A DNA stretch of 64,000 nucleotides from Hungatella_A sp034142505. Lineage in GTDB: Bacteria > Bacillota > Clostridia > Lachnospirales > Lachnospiraceae. The DNA is taken from NCBI GenBank assembly GCA_034142505.1, contig JAWZDV010000092.1:62001-126000 (forward strand), read 5' to 3'. A program made the position numbers and the translations under genes. This document shows positions 16,098-24,900 of the stretch, piece by piece; the stretch's first letter is position 1; each line of letters begins with the position of its first letter. The notes below the pieces were generated by a model. That model had not been told where the DNA came from. It saw only the letters and a list, made by a program, of their open reading frames with translations, and did no database searches.

Positions 16098-16931
16098 TCA
16101 GCACCTGATAGTCCGCACCAGATGCTTCGCCAGCACCGCCGTGGTCACCGCTCCCACGCCTCCCGGCACCGGAGTCGCCATGGACGCCTTGTCCGCGATG
16201 GAGTCAAAATCCACATCGCCGCACAATTTTCCGTTCTCGTCCACATTGATTCCCACATCAATCACAACTGCGTCCTGGCCCACATAACTGCCGTTCAACA
16301 TCTTCGCCCGGCCTGCCGCCGCAACCAGAATCTCCGCCCGTCTGCACTCGCCGGCCAGATCCGCGGTGCGGGTGTGGCAGACGGTAACGGTAGCATTTTC
16401 CTTCAGCATCAGCATGGACAGGGGTTTGCCAACTACCATGCTCCGCCCCACAATCGTCACTTTTTTCCCGGTTATGGTAATGCCGTTTGCCTTTAAAACC
16501 TCAATCACCGCCTCTGCGGTGCACGGTGCGAAGCCGTCCGTATCACCTGCAAACACTTTCGCAATATTGACAGGAGAAATGCCGTCCAGATCCTTCTTCG
16601 GATCGATCATATTCTCGATATCCTTCTCACTGATCTGCTTCGGAAGGGGACGAAGAAGCAGAATGCCGTTGACGTCCGCATCCCCGTTGATGCGGCCAAA
16701 CGCCTCCTTGAACGCCCCATCCGTAATCTCCGCCGGGAATACATAGGACTGCACCCGGAGTCCAAAGGCTTCCATCTTCTTCACCGCTCCGCGTTCATAG
16801 GACATATCGTCCGGGTTCTCCCCCACCCGGACAATGGCCAGCTTCGGCGCCGGACCGCTATGTCCTGCCAGAAACTCCTGTACTTCTTCTTTGATCTTCG
16901 CAGAAACCTCTGCTCCTTTCAACGTCACCAT
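16098..16931 (-). CDS. folD: Bifunctional methylene-THF dehydrogenase / methenyl-THF cyclohydrolase
   Basis: Interconverts 5,10-methylene-, methenyl- and 10-formyl-tetrahydrofolate. 277 residues. Visible motifs are SYERGAVKKMEAFG (catalytic Lys region, with YERG in place of the common YVR), LLLRPLPKQISEKDI, the DLDG segment DPKKDLDGISPVN, and the NAD(P)-binding GRSMVVGKPLSMLM. GGAG lies before the start. It is preceded by fchA 32 bases upstream, the usual clostridial folate one-carbon pair. Confidence 0.96.
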   Translation of the reverse strand: MVTLKGAEVSAKIKEEVQEFLAGHSGPAPKLAIVRVGENPDDMSYERGAVKKMEAFGLRVQSYVFPAEITDGAFKEAFGRINGDADVNGILLLRPLPKQISEKDIENMIDPKKDLDGISPVNIAKVFAGDTDGFAPCTAEAVIEVLKANGITITGKKVTIVGRSMVVGKPLSMLMLKENATVTVCHTRTADLAGECRRAEILVAAAGRAKMLNGSYVGQDAVVIDVGINVDENGKLCGDVDFDSIADKASMATPVPGGVGAVTTAVLAKHLVRTIRC

Positions 16932-16963
16932 CGGACTCTCTCCTTTCGTCTCCCGCCAGTCTC

Positions 16964-17593
16964 CTAATTCTCCAGCCGCTTACAGATGCGGCTGTAAATC
17001 TCATCCGCCTGTTCCACTCCCTGCTTCAGCAAATGGGCGGCCTCCGTATTCAAACGATCTGCCGTCTCCCGGTCTTTCATGGATTTCGTATTGATGTAAA
17101 CATTCATGATCGCCCCTGTGACAGCCGTCCGGAGAAACTGGACCGCCACCCCCACATCGCTGACCGCCATCACGCTGCCCTTCACCTCCAGCTCGGCAAG
17201 CAGAGCCAGGGCCTCGCAGCTCTTTCTCATAATCTCCACCGGAACCAGGGAAGCATCCAGCAGACACTGTTCCATCACTTCCGCCTTGTGTGCTTTCTCC
17301 TCCGCGGTGCCGGTTGGAAGCCCGTAGGAAGCCGCCAGCGGCGCAAATACCGTTGCGTCCTCATCCGCCAGCTCCATCAGCCGTTCCTGCAGATCCGCCA
17401 GGCGGGCCATGATGCTCTGCACGTCCTCCTCCACCTCCGCGTACTTCTTCTTCCCCACGGTTAAGTTCCCCACCATCAGTCCCAGGGCTGTCCCCAGTGT
17501 TCCCGCCAGAGCCGACGCGCCGCCGCCGCCCGGTGTCGGCTGTTTCGATGACAGCGCATCAGTAAATTCCTGAATTTCCATCTTCTTTACCAC
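16964..17593 (-). CDS. fchA: Cyclodeaminase/cyclohydrolase family protein (methenyl-THF cyclohydrolase)
   Basis: FTCD C-terminal-like enzyme, about 210 residues. The characteristic N-terminal segment is EFTDALSSKQPTPGGGGASALAGTLGTALG, followed by long α-helices. In clostridia it acts as methenyltetrahydrofolate cyclohydrolase or formimidoyl-THF cyclodeaminase; neighbouring folD supports a one-carbon role. An ATG at 17611 opens the frame, but GGAGGAGG lies directly after it and is optimally spaced for GTG 17593; a further ATG is at 17581. I chose the GTG; the real start is one of these three. Confidence 0.88.
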   Translation of the reverse strand: MVKKMEIQEFTDALSSKQPTPGGGGASALAGTLGTALGLMVGNLTVGKKKYAEVEEDVQSIMARLADLQERLMELADEDATVFAPLAASYGLPTGTAEEKAHKAEVMEQCLLDASLVPVEIMRKSCEALALLAELEVKGSVMAVSDVGVAVQFLRTAVTGAIMNVYINTKSMKDRETADRLNTEAAHLLKQGVEQADEIYSRICKRLEN

Positions 17594-17855
17594 GTTGATT
17601 ACCTCCTCCATCTCCAGTGTTTGACATCGTATCCTTCTTTTCTTTCTATCTCTTATCTTATCACGTTCTATCTATCTTTTCCATGAAAATCCATTACAAT
17701 CATCTGCCTGTTTCATTTTCAGAATAAAGAGTCCGGCAAGCCGGACTCTCGCGCCGGAGCGCGTCTGCTTCAGCAGCCATACTTCCTTAGCGCGGAGTGC
17801 TCATCCACAGCGGAGCGTTTTGGTTTCATAGTAAAAACTTTCCTTTGAAACCAAA

Positions 17856-17888
17856 AAATACAGGCATGTTCGTGTCATGCCTGTATTT
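17856..17888 (-). terminator. Terminator of the sugar ABC / esterase operon
   Basis: A perfect 13-bp stem, AAATACAGGCATG with CATGCCTGTATTT, lies ten bases beyond the esterase stop, with TTTTTT following on the minus strand. The interval from here to the fchA start (about 300 bases, 17594-17855) holds a GTCCGGCAAGCCGGAC hairpin but no gene I can support. Confidence 0.85.
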
Positions 17889-17898
17889 CCCCATATAC

Positions 17899-18687
17899 TC
17901 AGTACCTGCCAAACGGCAGAATCTCAAAAGATTTCTTAAGCGCCTTCCCCCAGAATTCCCACTCATGTCCCCCCCCGAAGGTTTCTAAATGACAGGGAAG
18001 CCCCAGCCCGGCGGCAGTCTCATGAAAGTTTCTATTGTCCTCCAGCAGAAAATCTTCCGTTCCACAGAATAAGCGGATTTCCGGACAATTTTCCAGATTC
18101 ACCATTTTCAGAAGATGATACAAATCATTCTCCGACCCCTTTATCCGCTCCACATCACCGAAGATCGCCCTAAAATCCGGTGGAACCGTGCAGAACGGAA
18201 TGAGGTTTGGGGTCTCCTTCTGTCTCCCCCAAAACGCTGCCACATCCACCACACCCGAAAACCCTGCCACAGCCTGGAATTGCTCCGGATGGGCCAGCCC
18301 CAGCTTCAGGGCGCCGTAGGCGCCCATAGACAGCCCCATTGCAAAATGATCGCACCGCCGTTTCGATATCCTCAGATAGGCGTCAAGCTGTCCCGGCAGT
18401 TCCTCGGATAAATAAGTCCAGTACCGGTCTCCCATCACCATATCCGTATAAAAGCTTTTTCCACCGTCAGGCATAACCACCACAAGAGGTTTTCCGGCCG
18501 CATAATGTTCAATCAGGGAATACCGGATCCAGTCGCTGTAATCTCCCATATATCCGTGAAGCAGGTAGAGGACCTGATAGCCGTGATCCGGCACTGTCCG
18601 GTTTGCGGCGCAGTCCGGCAGAAGTATATTTACATCCGTCTTCACCCCCAAAATCTGTGATGCAAGTGATAAGTGTAAAAATGACAT
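17899..18687 (-). CDS. Esterase of the esterase D / tributyrin esterase family
   Basis: Putative serine esterase (PF00756-like fold), 262 residues, cytoplasmic. LLHGYMGDYSDWIRYS supplies the oxyanion region, GLSMGAYGALK the nucleophile Ser elbow, and GGGHEWEFW the catalytic His; the Asp is in LFCGTEDFLLEDN. It is the last gene of the ribose-type ABC operon, 12 bases after the binding protein. It therefore probably removes acyl or similar ester groups from the imported sugar. Confidence 0.88.
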   Translation of the reverse strand: MSFLHLSLASQILGVKTDVNILLPDCAANRTVPDHGYQVLYLLHGYMGDYSDWIRYSLIEHYAAGKPLVVVMPDGGKSFYTDMVMGDRYWTYLSEELPGQLDAYLRISKRRCDHFAMGLSMGAYGALKLGLAHPEQFQAVAGFSGVVDVAAFWGRQKETPNLIPFCTVPPDFRAIFGDVERIKGSENDLYHLLKMVNLENCPEIRLFCGTEDFLLEDNRNFHETAAGLGLPCHLETFGGGHEWEFWGKALKKSFEILPFGRY

Positions 18688-18699
18688 TGCAGGTTCTCC

Positions 18700-19731
18700 T
18701 TACTTATAGTTTCCTACGGTCTCATGATCCGCCAGGCCAAACTCAATATTAGTGATCTCGTCCACGGTCTCCCCGTTCAAGATCTTTTCCACCGCACTGA
18801 GCGAATCCGTCACCACATTCTGTGGAGGTACCACGATCAGCGCCTTATAGTATGGATGGTCATTTTCCAGGGCGGTAAAAGGTTCGTCTCCAAATCCACC
18901 ACAGGAAAGTACGCAGCATTTCTCCGCCTGGGCTTCCTCCAGCGCCGTCACAGCCCCCCACGCGTGATTGTCCACCACACCGTAAACAATATCGATTCCT
19001 TTAGCAATGTTATTGTTGATGATGTTGGCTGCAATCTCACGGCTTCCCGGGGACTCCTGCTCCACGATAATCTTTGCCTTTGGCTCCGCTTTTAATGCTT
19101 CTCTAAATCCATCATCTCTGGCAGCCAGATGCGGGTAAGCCGGCGCGTTGATAAGCACCACATGGACCTCGTCCTTATCTGCTAAATTTTTCCGGATATA
19201 CTGAACCGCATATTCTCCCAGGGCCTTGCCGGTGGCGTAATTATCCCAGGAGATGCAGGTGGATACCCACTCATGTTCAATTGGTGTGTCGATGGCAATT
19301 ACCGGAATTTTGGCCTCCTCACATTTATCAATGGCAGGAAGAATTCCTTCCACATCCGCTGCAGATACTACGATGGCGTCATACTGTTTTGCAATAAAGT
19401 TTTCAATCTGCTGCATCTGCTTTTCATTTTCCTGGTTGCCGTCCTGGACGCTGATCTCATAGCCCTTCTCGGCTCCCAGACTCTCAAACTGGTCTGATAT
19501 CTCCGCCAGCCATTCATCATTTTTGGTAAACAGACAGACTCCGATCCGCAGATTCTTTCCGCTCTCCGGCCCCGGCTCTGCCACGGTTTTATCCGTCTCT
19601 GTCTTTGCCGTAGTCCCGGCGGCTTCTGTCTTGGCTCCGGTGCCGGCCGCCTCCTTCTGCCCACATCCTGCAAGCATCCCCACTGCCAGCGCTGCTGTCA
19701 TCATGATCCCTGTGATTCTCCCTTTTTTCAT
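18700..19731 (-). CDS. Sugar ABC transporter substrate-binding lipoprotein (ribose type)
   Basis: Periplasmic-binding-protein-like (type I fold, RbsB group) lipoprotein, about 343 residues. Signal peptide with lipobox LAGC, a Glu/Thr/Lys-rich linker, then LRIGVCLFTKNDEWLAEISDQFESLGAEKGYEISVQDG and VVSAADVEGILPAIDKCEEAKIPVIAIDTPI. The frame opens at 19752, but AAAGGGAGA inside it places the start at ATG 19731. It belongs to the permease-ATPase-binding protein-esterase operon. The ligand is probably a pentose, hexose or their derivative. Confidence 0.92.
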   Translation of the reverse strand: MKKGRITGIMMTAALAVGMLAGCGQKEAAGTGAKTEAAGTTAKTETDKTVAEPGPESGKNLRIGVCLFTKNDEWLAEISDQFESLGAEKGYEISVQDGNQENEKQMQQIENFIAKQYDAIVVSAADVEGILPAIDKCEEAKIPVIAIDTPIEHEWVSTCISWDNYATGKALGEYAVQYIRKNLADKDEVHVVLINAPAYPHLAARDDGFREALKAEPKAKIIVEQESPGSREIAANIINNNIAKGIDIVYGVVDNHAWGAVTALEEAQAEKCCVLSCGGFGDEPFTALENDHPYYKALIVVPPQNVVTDSLSAVEKILNGETVDEITNIEFGLADHETVGNYK

Positions 19732-19785
19732 CCTGTTTCTCCCTTTCATCATTGTTCTCCTGTTTCATTTATATCAACACACCGC

Positions 19786-21264
19786 CTATACACACAGTGC
19801 CATGATATTCTCCTGCGTTGCTTTTTCTCCTTCCAGTTCCCCTGCCTTATGACCTTCATACATCACTACAATCCGGTCGCACATTCCGATCACCTCAGGC
19901 ATCTCGGAACTGATCATGATGATGGATTTGCCCTCTTTCACCAGATTGCCCATCAGACGGTAAATCTCGCTTTTCGCCCCCACGTCAATGCCCCGGGTCG
20001 GCTCATCCATGATAATGATATCGCTGTCCGCCAAAAGCCATTTGGCAATGACCACCTTCTGCTGGTTTCCACCGCTCAGATACTGGACCTCGGTACTGGT
20101 ATCCGGTGTAGCGACTGAGAGCATTTTCACATATTCTTCAGCGGCCTGCTGCTCCAGATTCTTTCTGATGATTCCTCCGCGCATGATCTTGCTAAGACTT
20201 GACATACAGATGTTCTCGCTGACACTGTCGATCTGGACCAGTCCCTGTACTTTTCTGTCCTCCGGGATCAGCCCGAAACCTCTGGCAATCGCTTCGCGGA
20301 AATTCCGGTTTCTGATAGTTTTCCCTTTCAGCCGTACTGTACCGCTGTCGGGTCTCGTGAGCCCCAAAAGCGCCAGCATGACCTCCGTTCGTCCCGCCCC
20401 TACCAAGCCGGAAAAGCCAAGGATTTCCCCTTTTTTAAGCGTAAAAGATATATTTTCAAACCGGCCTTTCTGTGTCAGATGTTCCACCTCCAGGATGGTT
20501 TCACCAAGCGGAATCTGTTCCTTTGGATATTCCTGTTCCACGGTGCGTCCCACCATCAGGCTGATCAGTTCGGGTCTGGTACATTTCTCCGCATTCAACG
20601 TCTTCACGAACTTTCCGTCCCGCAATACCGTAATCTCATCCGCCAGATGAAAGATCTCTTCCATGCGGTGTGAGATATAAATAATCGTGACACCCGTCTT
20701 TACCAGCCGGTCCATGATGCCAAACATTACTTCCAGTTCTTTTTCCGTCAAGGTTGCGGACGGTTCATCCATAATCAGCAGTTTGCAATGGTGGTTCACA
20801 GCCTTGCAGATTTCCACAATCTGCTTCTGGGCCACACTCAAGGTGTCCACCAGCTGGTGGACATCCAGGTTCATGCCAAGATTTGCAATCATTTCCCCGG
20901 ATCGCCGGTGCATTTCCTTCCAGTCTGCGAGACCATTTTTGTAGATTAGATTACCCAGGAAGATATTTTCCGTGATGGATAATGTCTCACACAGCTTCAG
21001 TTCCTGATGGACCACGCTGATTCCCAGGCGCTGGGCATCTGCCGGTCCGCGAAGTTTCAATCGTTCACCGTCCAATATGATTTCACCCTTATAATTTAAA
21101 TAGATTCCCGCCAGGATTTTAATCAGAGTGGATTTCCCGGCGCCGTTTTCCCCCATCAGGGCATGGATGGTTCCTCTTTTTACAGAGAATGTCACATCAT
21201 CAAGCGCTCTGACACCGGGAAATTCCTTTGTGATTCCCCGTACCTGCAGTATGGTATCTTCCAA
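19786..21264 (-). CDS. Sugar ABC transporter ATP-binding protein (RbsA type)
   Basis: Tandem-domain ATPase, 492 residues. Domain 1: Walker A GENGAGKST, signature LSVAQKQIVEI, Walker B LLIMDEPSATL. Domain 2: degenerate Walker A GLVGAGRTE, signature LSGGNQQKVVIAKWL, Walker B IIIMDEPTRGIDVGAK. This asymmetry is typical of RbsA/MglA/XylG. It sits between the permease gene (15 bases upstream) and the binding protein gene. Confidence 0.95.
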   Translation of the reverse strand: MEDTILQVRGITKEFPGVRALDDVTFSVKRGTIHALMGENGAGKSTLIKILAGIYLNYKGEIILDGERLKLRGPADAQRLGISVVHQELKLCETLSITENIFLGNLIYKNGLADWKEMHRRSGEMIANLGMNLDVHQLVDTLSVAQKQIVEICKAVNHHCKLLIMDEPSATLTEKELEVMFGIMDRLVKTGVTIIYISHRMEEIFHLADEITVLRDGKFVKTLNAEKCTRPELISLMVGRTVEQEYPKEQIPLGETILEVEHLTQKGRFENISFTLKKGEILGFSGLVGAGRTEVMLALLGLTRPDSGTVRLKGKTIRNRNFREAIARGFGLIPEDRKVQGLVQIDSVSENICMSSLSKIMRGGIIRKNLEQQAAEEYVKMLSVATPDTSTEVQYLSGGNQQKVVIAKWLLADSDIIIMDEPTRGIDVGAKSEIYRLMGNLVKEGKSIIMISSEMPEVIGMCDRIVVMYEGHKAGELEGEKATQENIMALCV

Positions 21265-21279
21265 TGATTCCGCCTCCCT

Positions 21280-22224
21280 CTAATTTTTCTTTTTATTCCG
21301 AAGCACGTCTGCCGTGATGGCGATGATTAGGACGGCTCCTTTGATGGCATTCTGATAAAACGGGTCCACATCCATCATCGTCATCCCGTTAAAGAACATG
21401 ATTAAGAAAATGGTGCCGAACAGCACGCCGATCACCCGGCCCTTTCCGCCTGTGGTGGACAGACCGCCGATCACACAGGCAATCAGAGAGTCAAACTCAT
21501 ACTGGCTCCCGTTGGAAATGGAGACGGAATCCAGACGGGACATCAATAAAACTCCGCCCACCGCCGCCAGCAGGCCGCCGATCACATAGGTGATACACAA
21601 ATACCGTTTCGTCGGTATCCCTGCAAAATACGCCGCCTCACTGCCACCGCCAATCGCAAAAATGTTGCGCCCCAGCCTTGTCTTCGTGGATACAAACTGG
21701 ACAACGGCGTAGATCACCAGCATAATCAGCACACAGATGGGAACCGGCCCCAAATATCCTCTTCCCAAAAATGCAATCTCCTTCGGCAGTCTGGCAATCG
21801 GAGTTGCATTGGTGATGATCTTGGATAAGCTCTGGCAGATCATCTGGGTTCCCAGCGTGGCGATGAAAGCCGGCAGGCCGATATAGGCGACCAGCATTCC
21901 GTTGCACATTCCCACCAGGCACCCAACAGCCAGCGCGCAGAGGATCGCCACCCACGGATTCACCCCCATGAACCGCATCAGATACGCACCAATGACACTG
22001 CTGAAGCACACACACTGTCCCAAAGACAAATCCAAATTTCCGCTGATCACGATCAGGGCCTGTCCGCTGGCCACGATGGCCAGGGCCGCACACTGCAGCA
22101 GGATGTTCTTTAAATTCTGTCCTGTCAAAAAATAGGGTGACATCAGGGAGAAAAATACTCCCATGATCAGTATGGCAATCACCGCCGAATACTCCTTTGA
22201 AAAAGTTCCCAATGATTTTTTCAC
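21280..22224 (-). CDS. Sugar ABC transporter permease (RbsC type)
   Basis: 314-residue membrane permease of the branched-chain/ribose BPD_transp_2 group, 8-10 hydrophobic segments. Characteristic stretches include IVASGQALIVISGNLDLSLGQ, AFIATLGTQMICQSL, IFAIGGGSEAAYFAGIPTKRYL and IACVIGGLSTTGGKGRVIGVLFGTIFL. First gene of the operon, divergent from an AraC regulator. Confidence 0.94.
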   Translation of the reverse strand: MKKSLGTFSKEYSAVIAILIMGVFFSLMSPYFLTGQNLKNILLQCAALAIVASGQALIVISGNLDLSLGQCVCFSSVIGAYLMRFMGVNPWVAILCALAVGCLVGMCNGMLVAYIGLPAFIATLGTQMICQSLSKIITNATPIARLPKEIAFLGRGYLGPVPICVLIMLVIYAVVQFVSTKTRLGRNIFAIGGGSEAAYFAGIPTKRYLCITYVIGGLLAAVGGVLLMSRLDSVSISNGSQYEFDSLIACVIGGLSTTGGKGRVIGVLFGTIFLIMFFNGMTMMDVDPFYQNAIKGAVLIIAITADVLRNKKKN

Positions 22225-22262
22225 AACGTCTTCTCCTTTTCTCTTGCATAGTGATTCATATT

Positions 22263-22385
22263 ACAAAATTGTACAACCGTTTTTCTATCAATTTTCGATT
22301 GTTTTCCCCTGATAGTGACATTCTACCACCCATTATTCATGCATTCTATACAAATTAGTTCACAGTATTTACAAAATCGTTCAAC
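22263..22385. promoter_or_regulatory. Pair of 15-bp repeats flanking the divergent promoter region
   Basis: ACAAAATTGTACAAC (22263-22277) and ACAAAATCGTTCAAC (22371-22385) match at 13 of 15 positions, same orientation, 108 bp apart. One lies just upstream of the sugar ABC operon; the other overlaps the predicted promoter of the AraC-type regulator. They are candidate binding sites for that regulator. Confidence 0.4.
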
Positions 22386-22396
22386 TTGATTATAAT
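22368..22396 (+). promoter_or_regulatory. Predicted promoter of the AraC-type regulator
   Basis: TTTACA, 17-bp spacer, TATAAT, ending 22 bases before the start codon. Confidence 0.6.
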
Positions 22397-22418
22397 GAGG
22401 AAAACAGGAGGTTTTTCC

Positions 22419-23378
22419 ATGGATGAGAAACGGTTTATCGCCCAGACCTTGAAGCATTCTTTGCGAATTGAAAAGGTTGTCAGTGCATTTTACAGTGATT
22501 TGAATCAGGATTTTGTGTCAAGAGGGGAGGCGCACGACTTCTGGGAATTCGTCTACGTAGATCGGGGCTGTCTTCAGGTCAAGACCAGCAAGGCGCTCTA
22601 TCCGCTGGCCCAGGGGCAGATCACCTTTCATCCGCCCATGGAATATCACCGCCATATTGCCGACTTAACCCAGGATACCTCCCTTTGTATTATCTCCTTT
22701 TACTGTGACAATCCGGTTCTGCTCCCACTGGCGGGAAAGACAATGAATTTGGATGAAAACCAGCGCTATCTGTTGTCCCAGACACTGAAATATGGAACAG
22801 AACTGTTTTCCGCCATGGTGGATTCCCTGGACTCTCTCTATCTTGTGAGACGGGAAGAAGCCTTTCCGGAGTATGACCAGGTGTTCACCAATTATCTGGA
22901 GATTTTTCTGCTGCTGTGTGTGACCGCCGTCCGGGATTTGGAGGAGGCGGAACAGCAAAAGCAATCCAAAAGCGCCATCTCCAGGAACCGCCAGGCGGAA
23001 TTGGCACAGCGGGCGGTGAATTATCTGGTCAAACACGTGACCGAGCAGGTGACCATCACGGAACTCTGCACGGCCCTGGGATGTGCCAAGACGACGCTTT
23101 CTACTGCATTTCACGCTTATACGGGAAGTTCCATCATTCCTTATTTCAACCGGCTCAAAATTGAAACCGCTAAAGGGCTGATCCGTTCCCGGGATTTAAG
23201 CCTGACGGAGATTGCCTCACTGTTAAATTTCTGCAACTTGAATTATTTCTCTACGGCGTTTAAAAACTATACCGGCATGTACCCCAGGGAATATGCCAAA
23301 AGTCTGAAGATTCACAATGGCGTATATCTGGTAAATCCCGAACACGATGCCATTTTCCATGACACTGATCCTCAGTAG
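22419..23378 (+). CDS. AraC-family transcriptional regulator
   Basis: About 319 residues. An N-terminal cupin-like sensing domain (EAHDFWEFVYVDRGCLQVKTSKALYPLAQGQITFHPPMEYHRHIAD) is followed by a helical linker and two C-terminal helix-turn-helix motifs (VTITELCTALGCAKTTLSTAFHAYTG and LSLTEIASLLNFCNLNYFSTAFKNYTGMYPREY). The frame is open from 22386, but AGGAGG precedes ATG 22419. Divergent from the ribose-type ABC operon, so probably its activator. Confidence 0.92.
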   Translation: MDEKRFIAQTLKHSLRIEKVVSAFYSDLNQDFVSRGEAHDFWEFVYVDRGCLQVKTSKALYPLAQGQITFHPPMEYHRHIADLTQDTSLCIISFYCDNPVLLPLAGKTMNLDENQRYLLSQTLKYGTELFSAMVDSLDSLYLVRREEAFPEYDQVFTNYLEIFLLLCVTAVRDLEEAEQQKQSKSAISRNRQAELAQRAVNYLVKHVTEQVTITELCTALGCAKTTLSTAFHAYTGSSIIPYFNRLKIETAKGLIRSRDLSLTEIASLLNFCNLNYFSTAFKNYTGMYPREYAKSLKIHNGVYLVNPEHDAIFHDTDPQ

Positions 23379-23445
23379 TCTCCAGTTGCAATTTCACCTC
23401 CTCCACATATATATAAATTATATTCTTTTAAGGAAGTGACTGAAC

Positions 23446-24819
23446 ATGCTGGAAACCGTTACGGTACTTACTCCCTTACACATTCTCTATCTTATCGGGG
23501 TTGTTGTGATATTGGCGGTCATGATTGCCAGAAAAGATACACCGGCAGTCTGCATCGCCTTTTTATTTTTACTGGGGGCTGTGGGGCTCCACAGTGTAAT
23601 TGGAGGCATCCAGGTAGTATTTAGCTCCATTCTCTACGCCGCGATTCAATTTATGGAAATTATCGCCACCATTGCGCTGGTGACCGCTCTGTCCAAATGT
23701 CTGGCCGATCTGGGCAGTGATTATCTGCTTATGACTCCTATGGCTAAAATCATGAAAAACCCGCCGGTCACCTGGTGGATTCTCGGATTTACCATGCTGT
23801 TATTCTCCCTGTTTTTATGGCCCTCCCCATCGGTGGCTTTGGTGGGCGCCATCATGCTTCCCTTTGCCGTGCGGACGGGATTAAAACCGCTGGCGGCGGC
23901 CATGGCTATGAACTTATTCGGCCACGGGATTGCGCTCAGCTACGACTTTGTCATCCAGGGGGCGCCGGCCATCTCCGCAGGCGCCGCCGGTGTCACCACG
24001 GCCCAGGTGCTGTCGGAGGGACGGCCGGTCTTTTTAACCATGGCGGTCACGACGGTGATTGCGGCATTTCTCTTAAACAGGAAAACTCTGGCGGACTCTG
24101 ATTTCAAGGTCAGCGCCGCCGCCAAACAGAGTGAGAAACCGAAGATTTCCAAAGCCTCCGTGGTGCTGGCTGTCTGCACGCCGCTGGCATTTCTGGCGGA
24201 TATTGTGTTTATGCTGGCCTTTGATCTAAAGGGCGGGGACGCCACCAGCATTGTGTCGGGGACGGCGGTGCTTCTCATGTGCCTGGGAGCGATTATGGGA
24301 TTTGGAAAACAATCACTGGAGAAAATCACGGACTATGTGACAGACGGGTTTCTGTTCGCCATCCGCATCTTTGCACCGGTGATTGTGATTGGCGCTTTCT
24401 TCTTTCTTGGAGGAAGCGGGATTTCGGAAATCATCGGCGAGGGATATGAAAATGGCATTATGAATGACTGGGCGGTCTGGCTGGCGCAGCATGCGCCGCT
24501 GAACAAATATATGACCGCCGCGATTCAAATGATTGTGGGCGGATTGACCGGGCTGGACGGTTCTGGATTCTCGGGGCTTCCACTGACCGGCGCGCTGGCC
24601 CGGACCTTTGGCACCGCGGTGGGCGCTTCGGTTCCGGTGCTGGCGGCCCTCGGACAGATCACCGCCATCTTTGTGGGCGGCGGGACCATCGTTCCCTGGG
24701 GCATTATTCCGGTGGCGGCAATCTGCAATATCAGCCCCATCGAGCTTGCCAGGAAGAACCTGGTGCCTGTCCTGATCGGGTTCGGGTGTACGTTTTTAGT
24801 GGCCTGTCTCTTTTTGTAG
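23446..24819 (+). CDS. Integral membrane permease, substrate unknown
   Basis: 457-residue protein with about 11-12 hydrophobic helices and no signal peptide. Segments such as WPSPSVALVGAIMLPFAVRTGLKPLAAAMAMNLFGHGIALSYDFVIQGAPAISAGAAGVT, and a second half with GGLTGLDGSGFSGLPLTGALARTFGTAVG, have the broken-helix, Gly/Pro-rich look of ion-transporter superfamily carriers for organic anions. I cannot name the family with certainty. It starts 67 bases after the AraC gene and ends 81 bases before the asnB-like gene, so it could be co-transcribed with either. Confidence 0.75.
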   Translation: MLETVTVLTPLHILYLIGVVVILAVMIARKDTPAVCIAFLFLLGAVGLHSVIGGIQVVFSSILYAAIQFMEIIATIALVTALSKCLADLGSDYLLMTPMAKIMKNPPVTWWILGFTMLLFSLFLWPSPSVALVGAIMLPFAVRTGLKPLAAAMAMNLFGHGIALSYDFVIQGAPAISAGAAGVTTAQVLSEGRPVFLTMAVTTVIAAFLLNRKTLADSDFKVSAAAKQSEKPKISKASVVLAVCTPLAFLADIVFMLAFDLKGGDATSIVSGTAVLLMCLGAIMGFGKQSLEKITDYVTDGFLFAIRIFAPVIVIGAFFFLGGSGISEIIGEGYENGIMNDWAVWLAQHAPLNKYMTAAIQMIVGGLTGLDGSGFSGLPLTGALARTFGTAVGASVPVLAALGQITAIFVGGGTIVPWGIIPVAAICNISPIELARKNLVPVLIGFGCTFLVACLFL

Positions 24820-24900
24820 CGGGATTTTCCTGGTATTTTTTCGGGTGTTTCCCCGTAGATTTTTAAATGTAATTCCATCAGAATCAAGGAGGTTAAGGAT

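Noticed and set aside
17720..17850. GC-rich hairpins between fchA and the esterase operon as an RNA gene
   Set aside because: Short unrelated palindromes without promoter or conserved RNA motif; only the operon terminator next to them is convincing.
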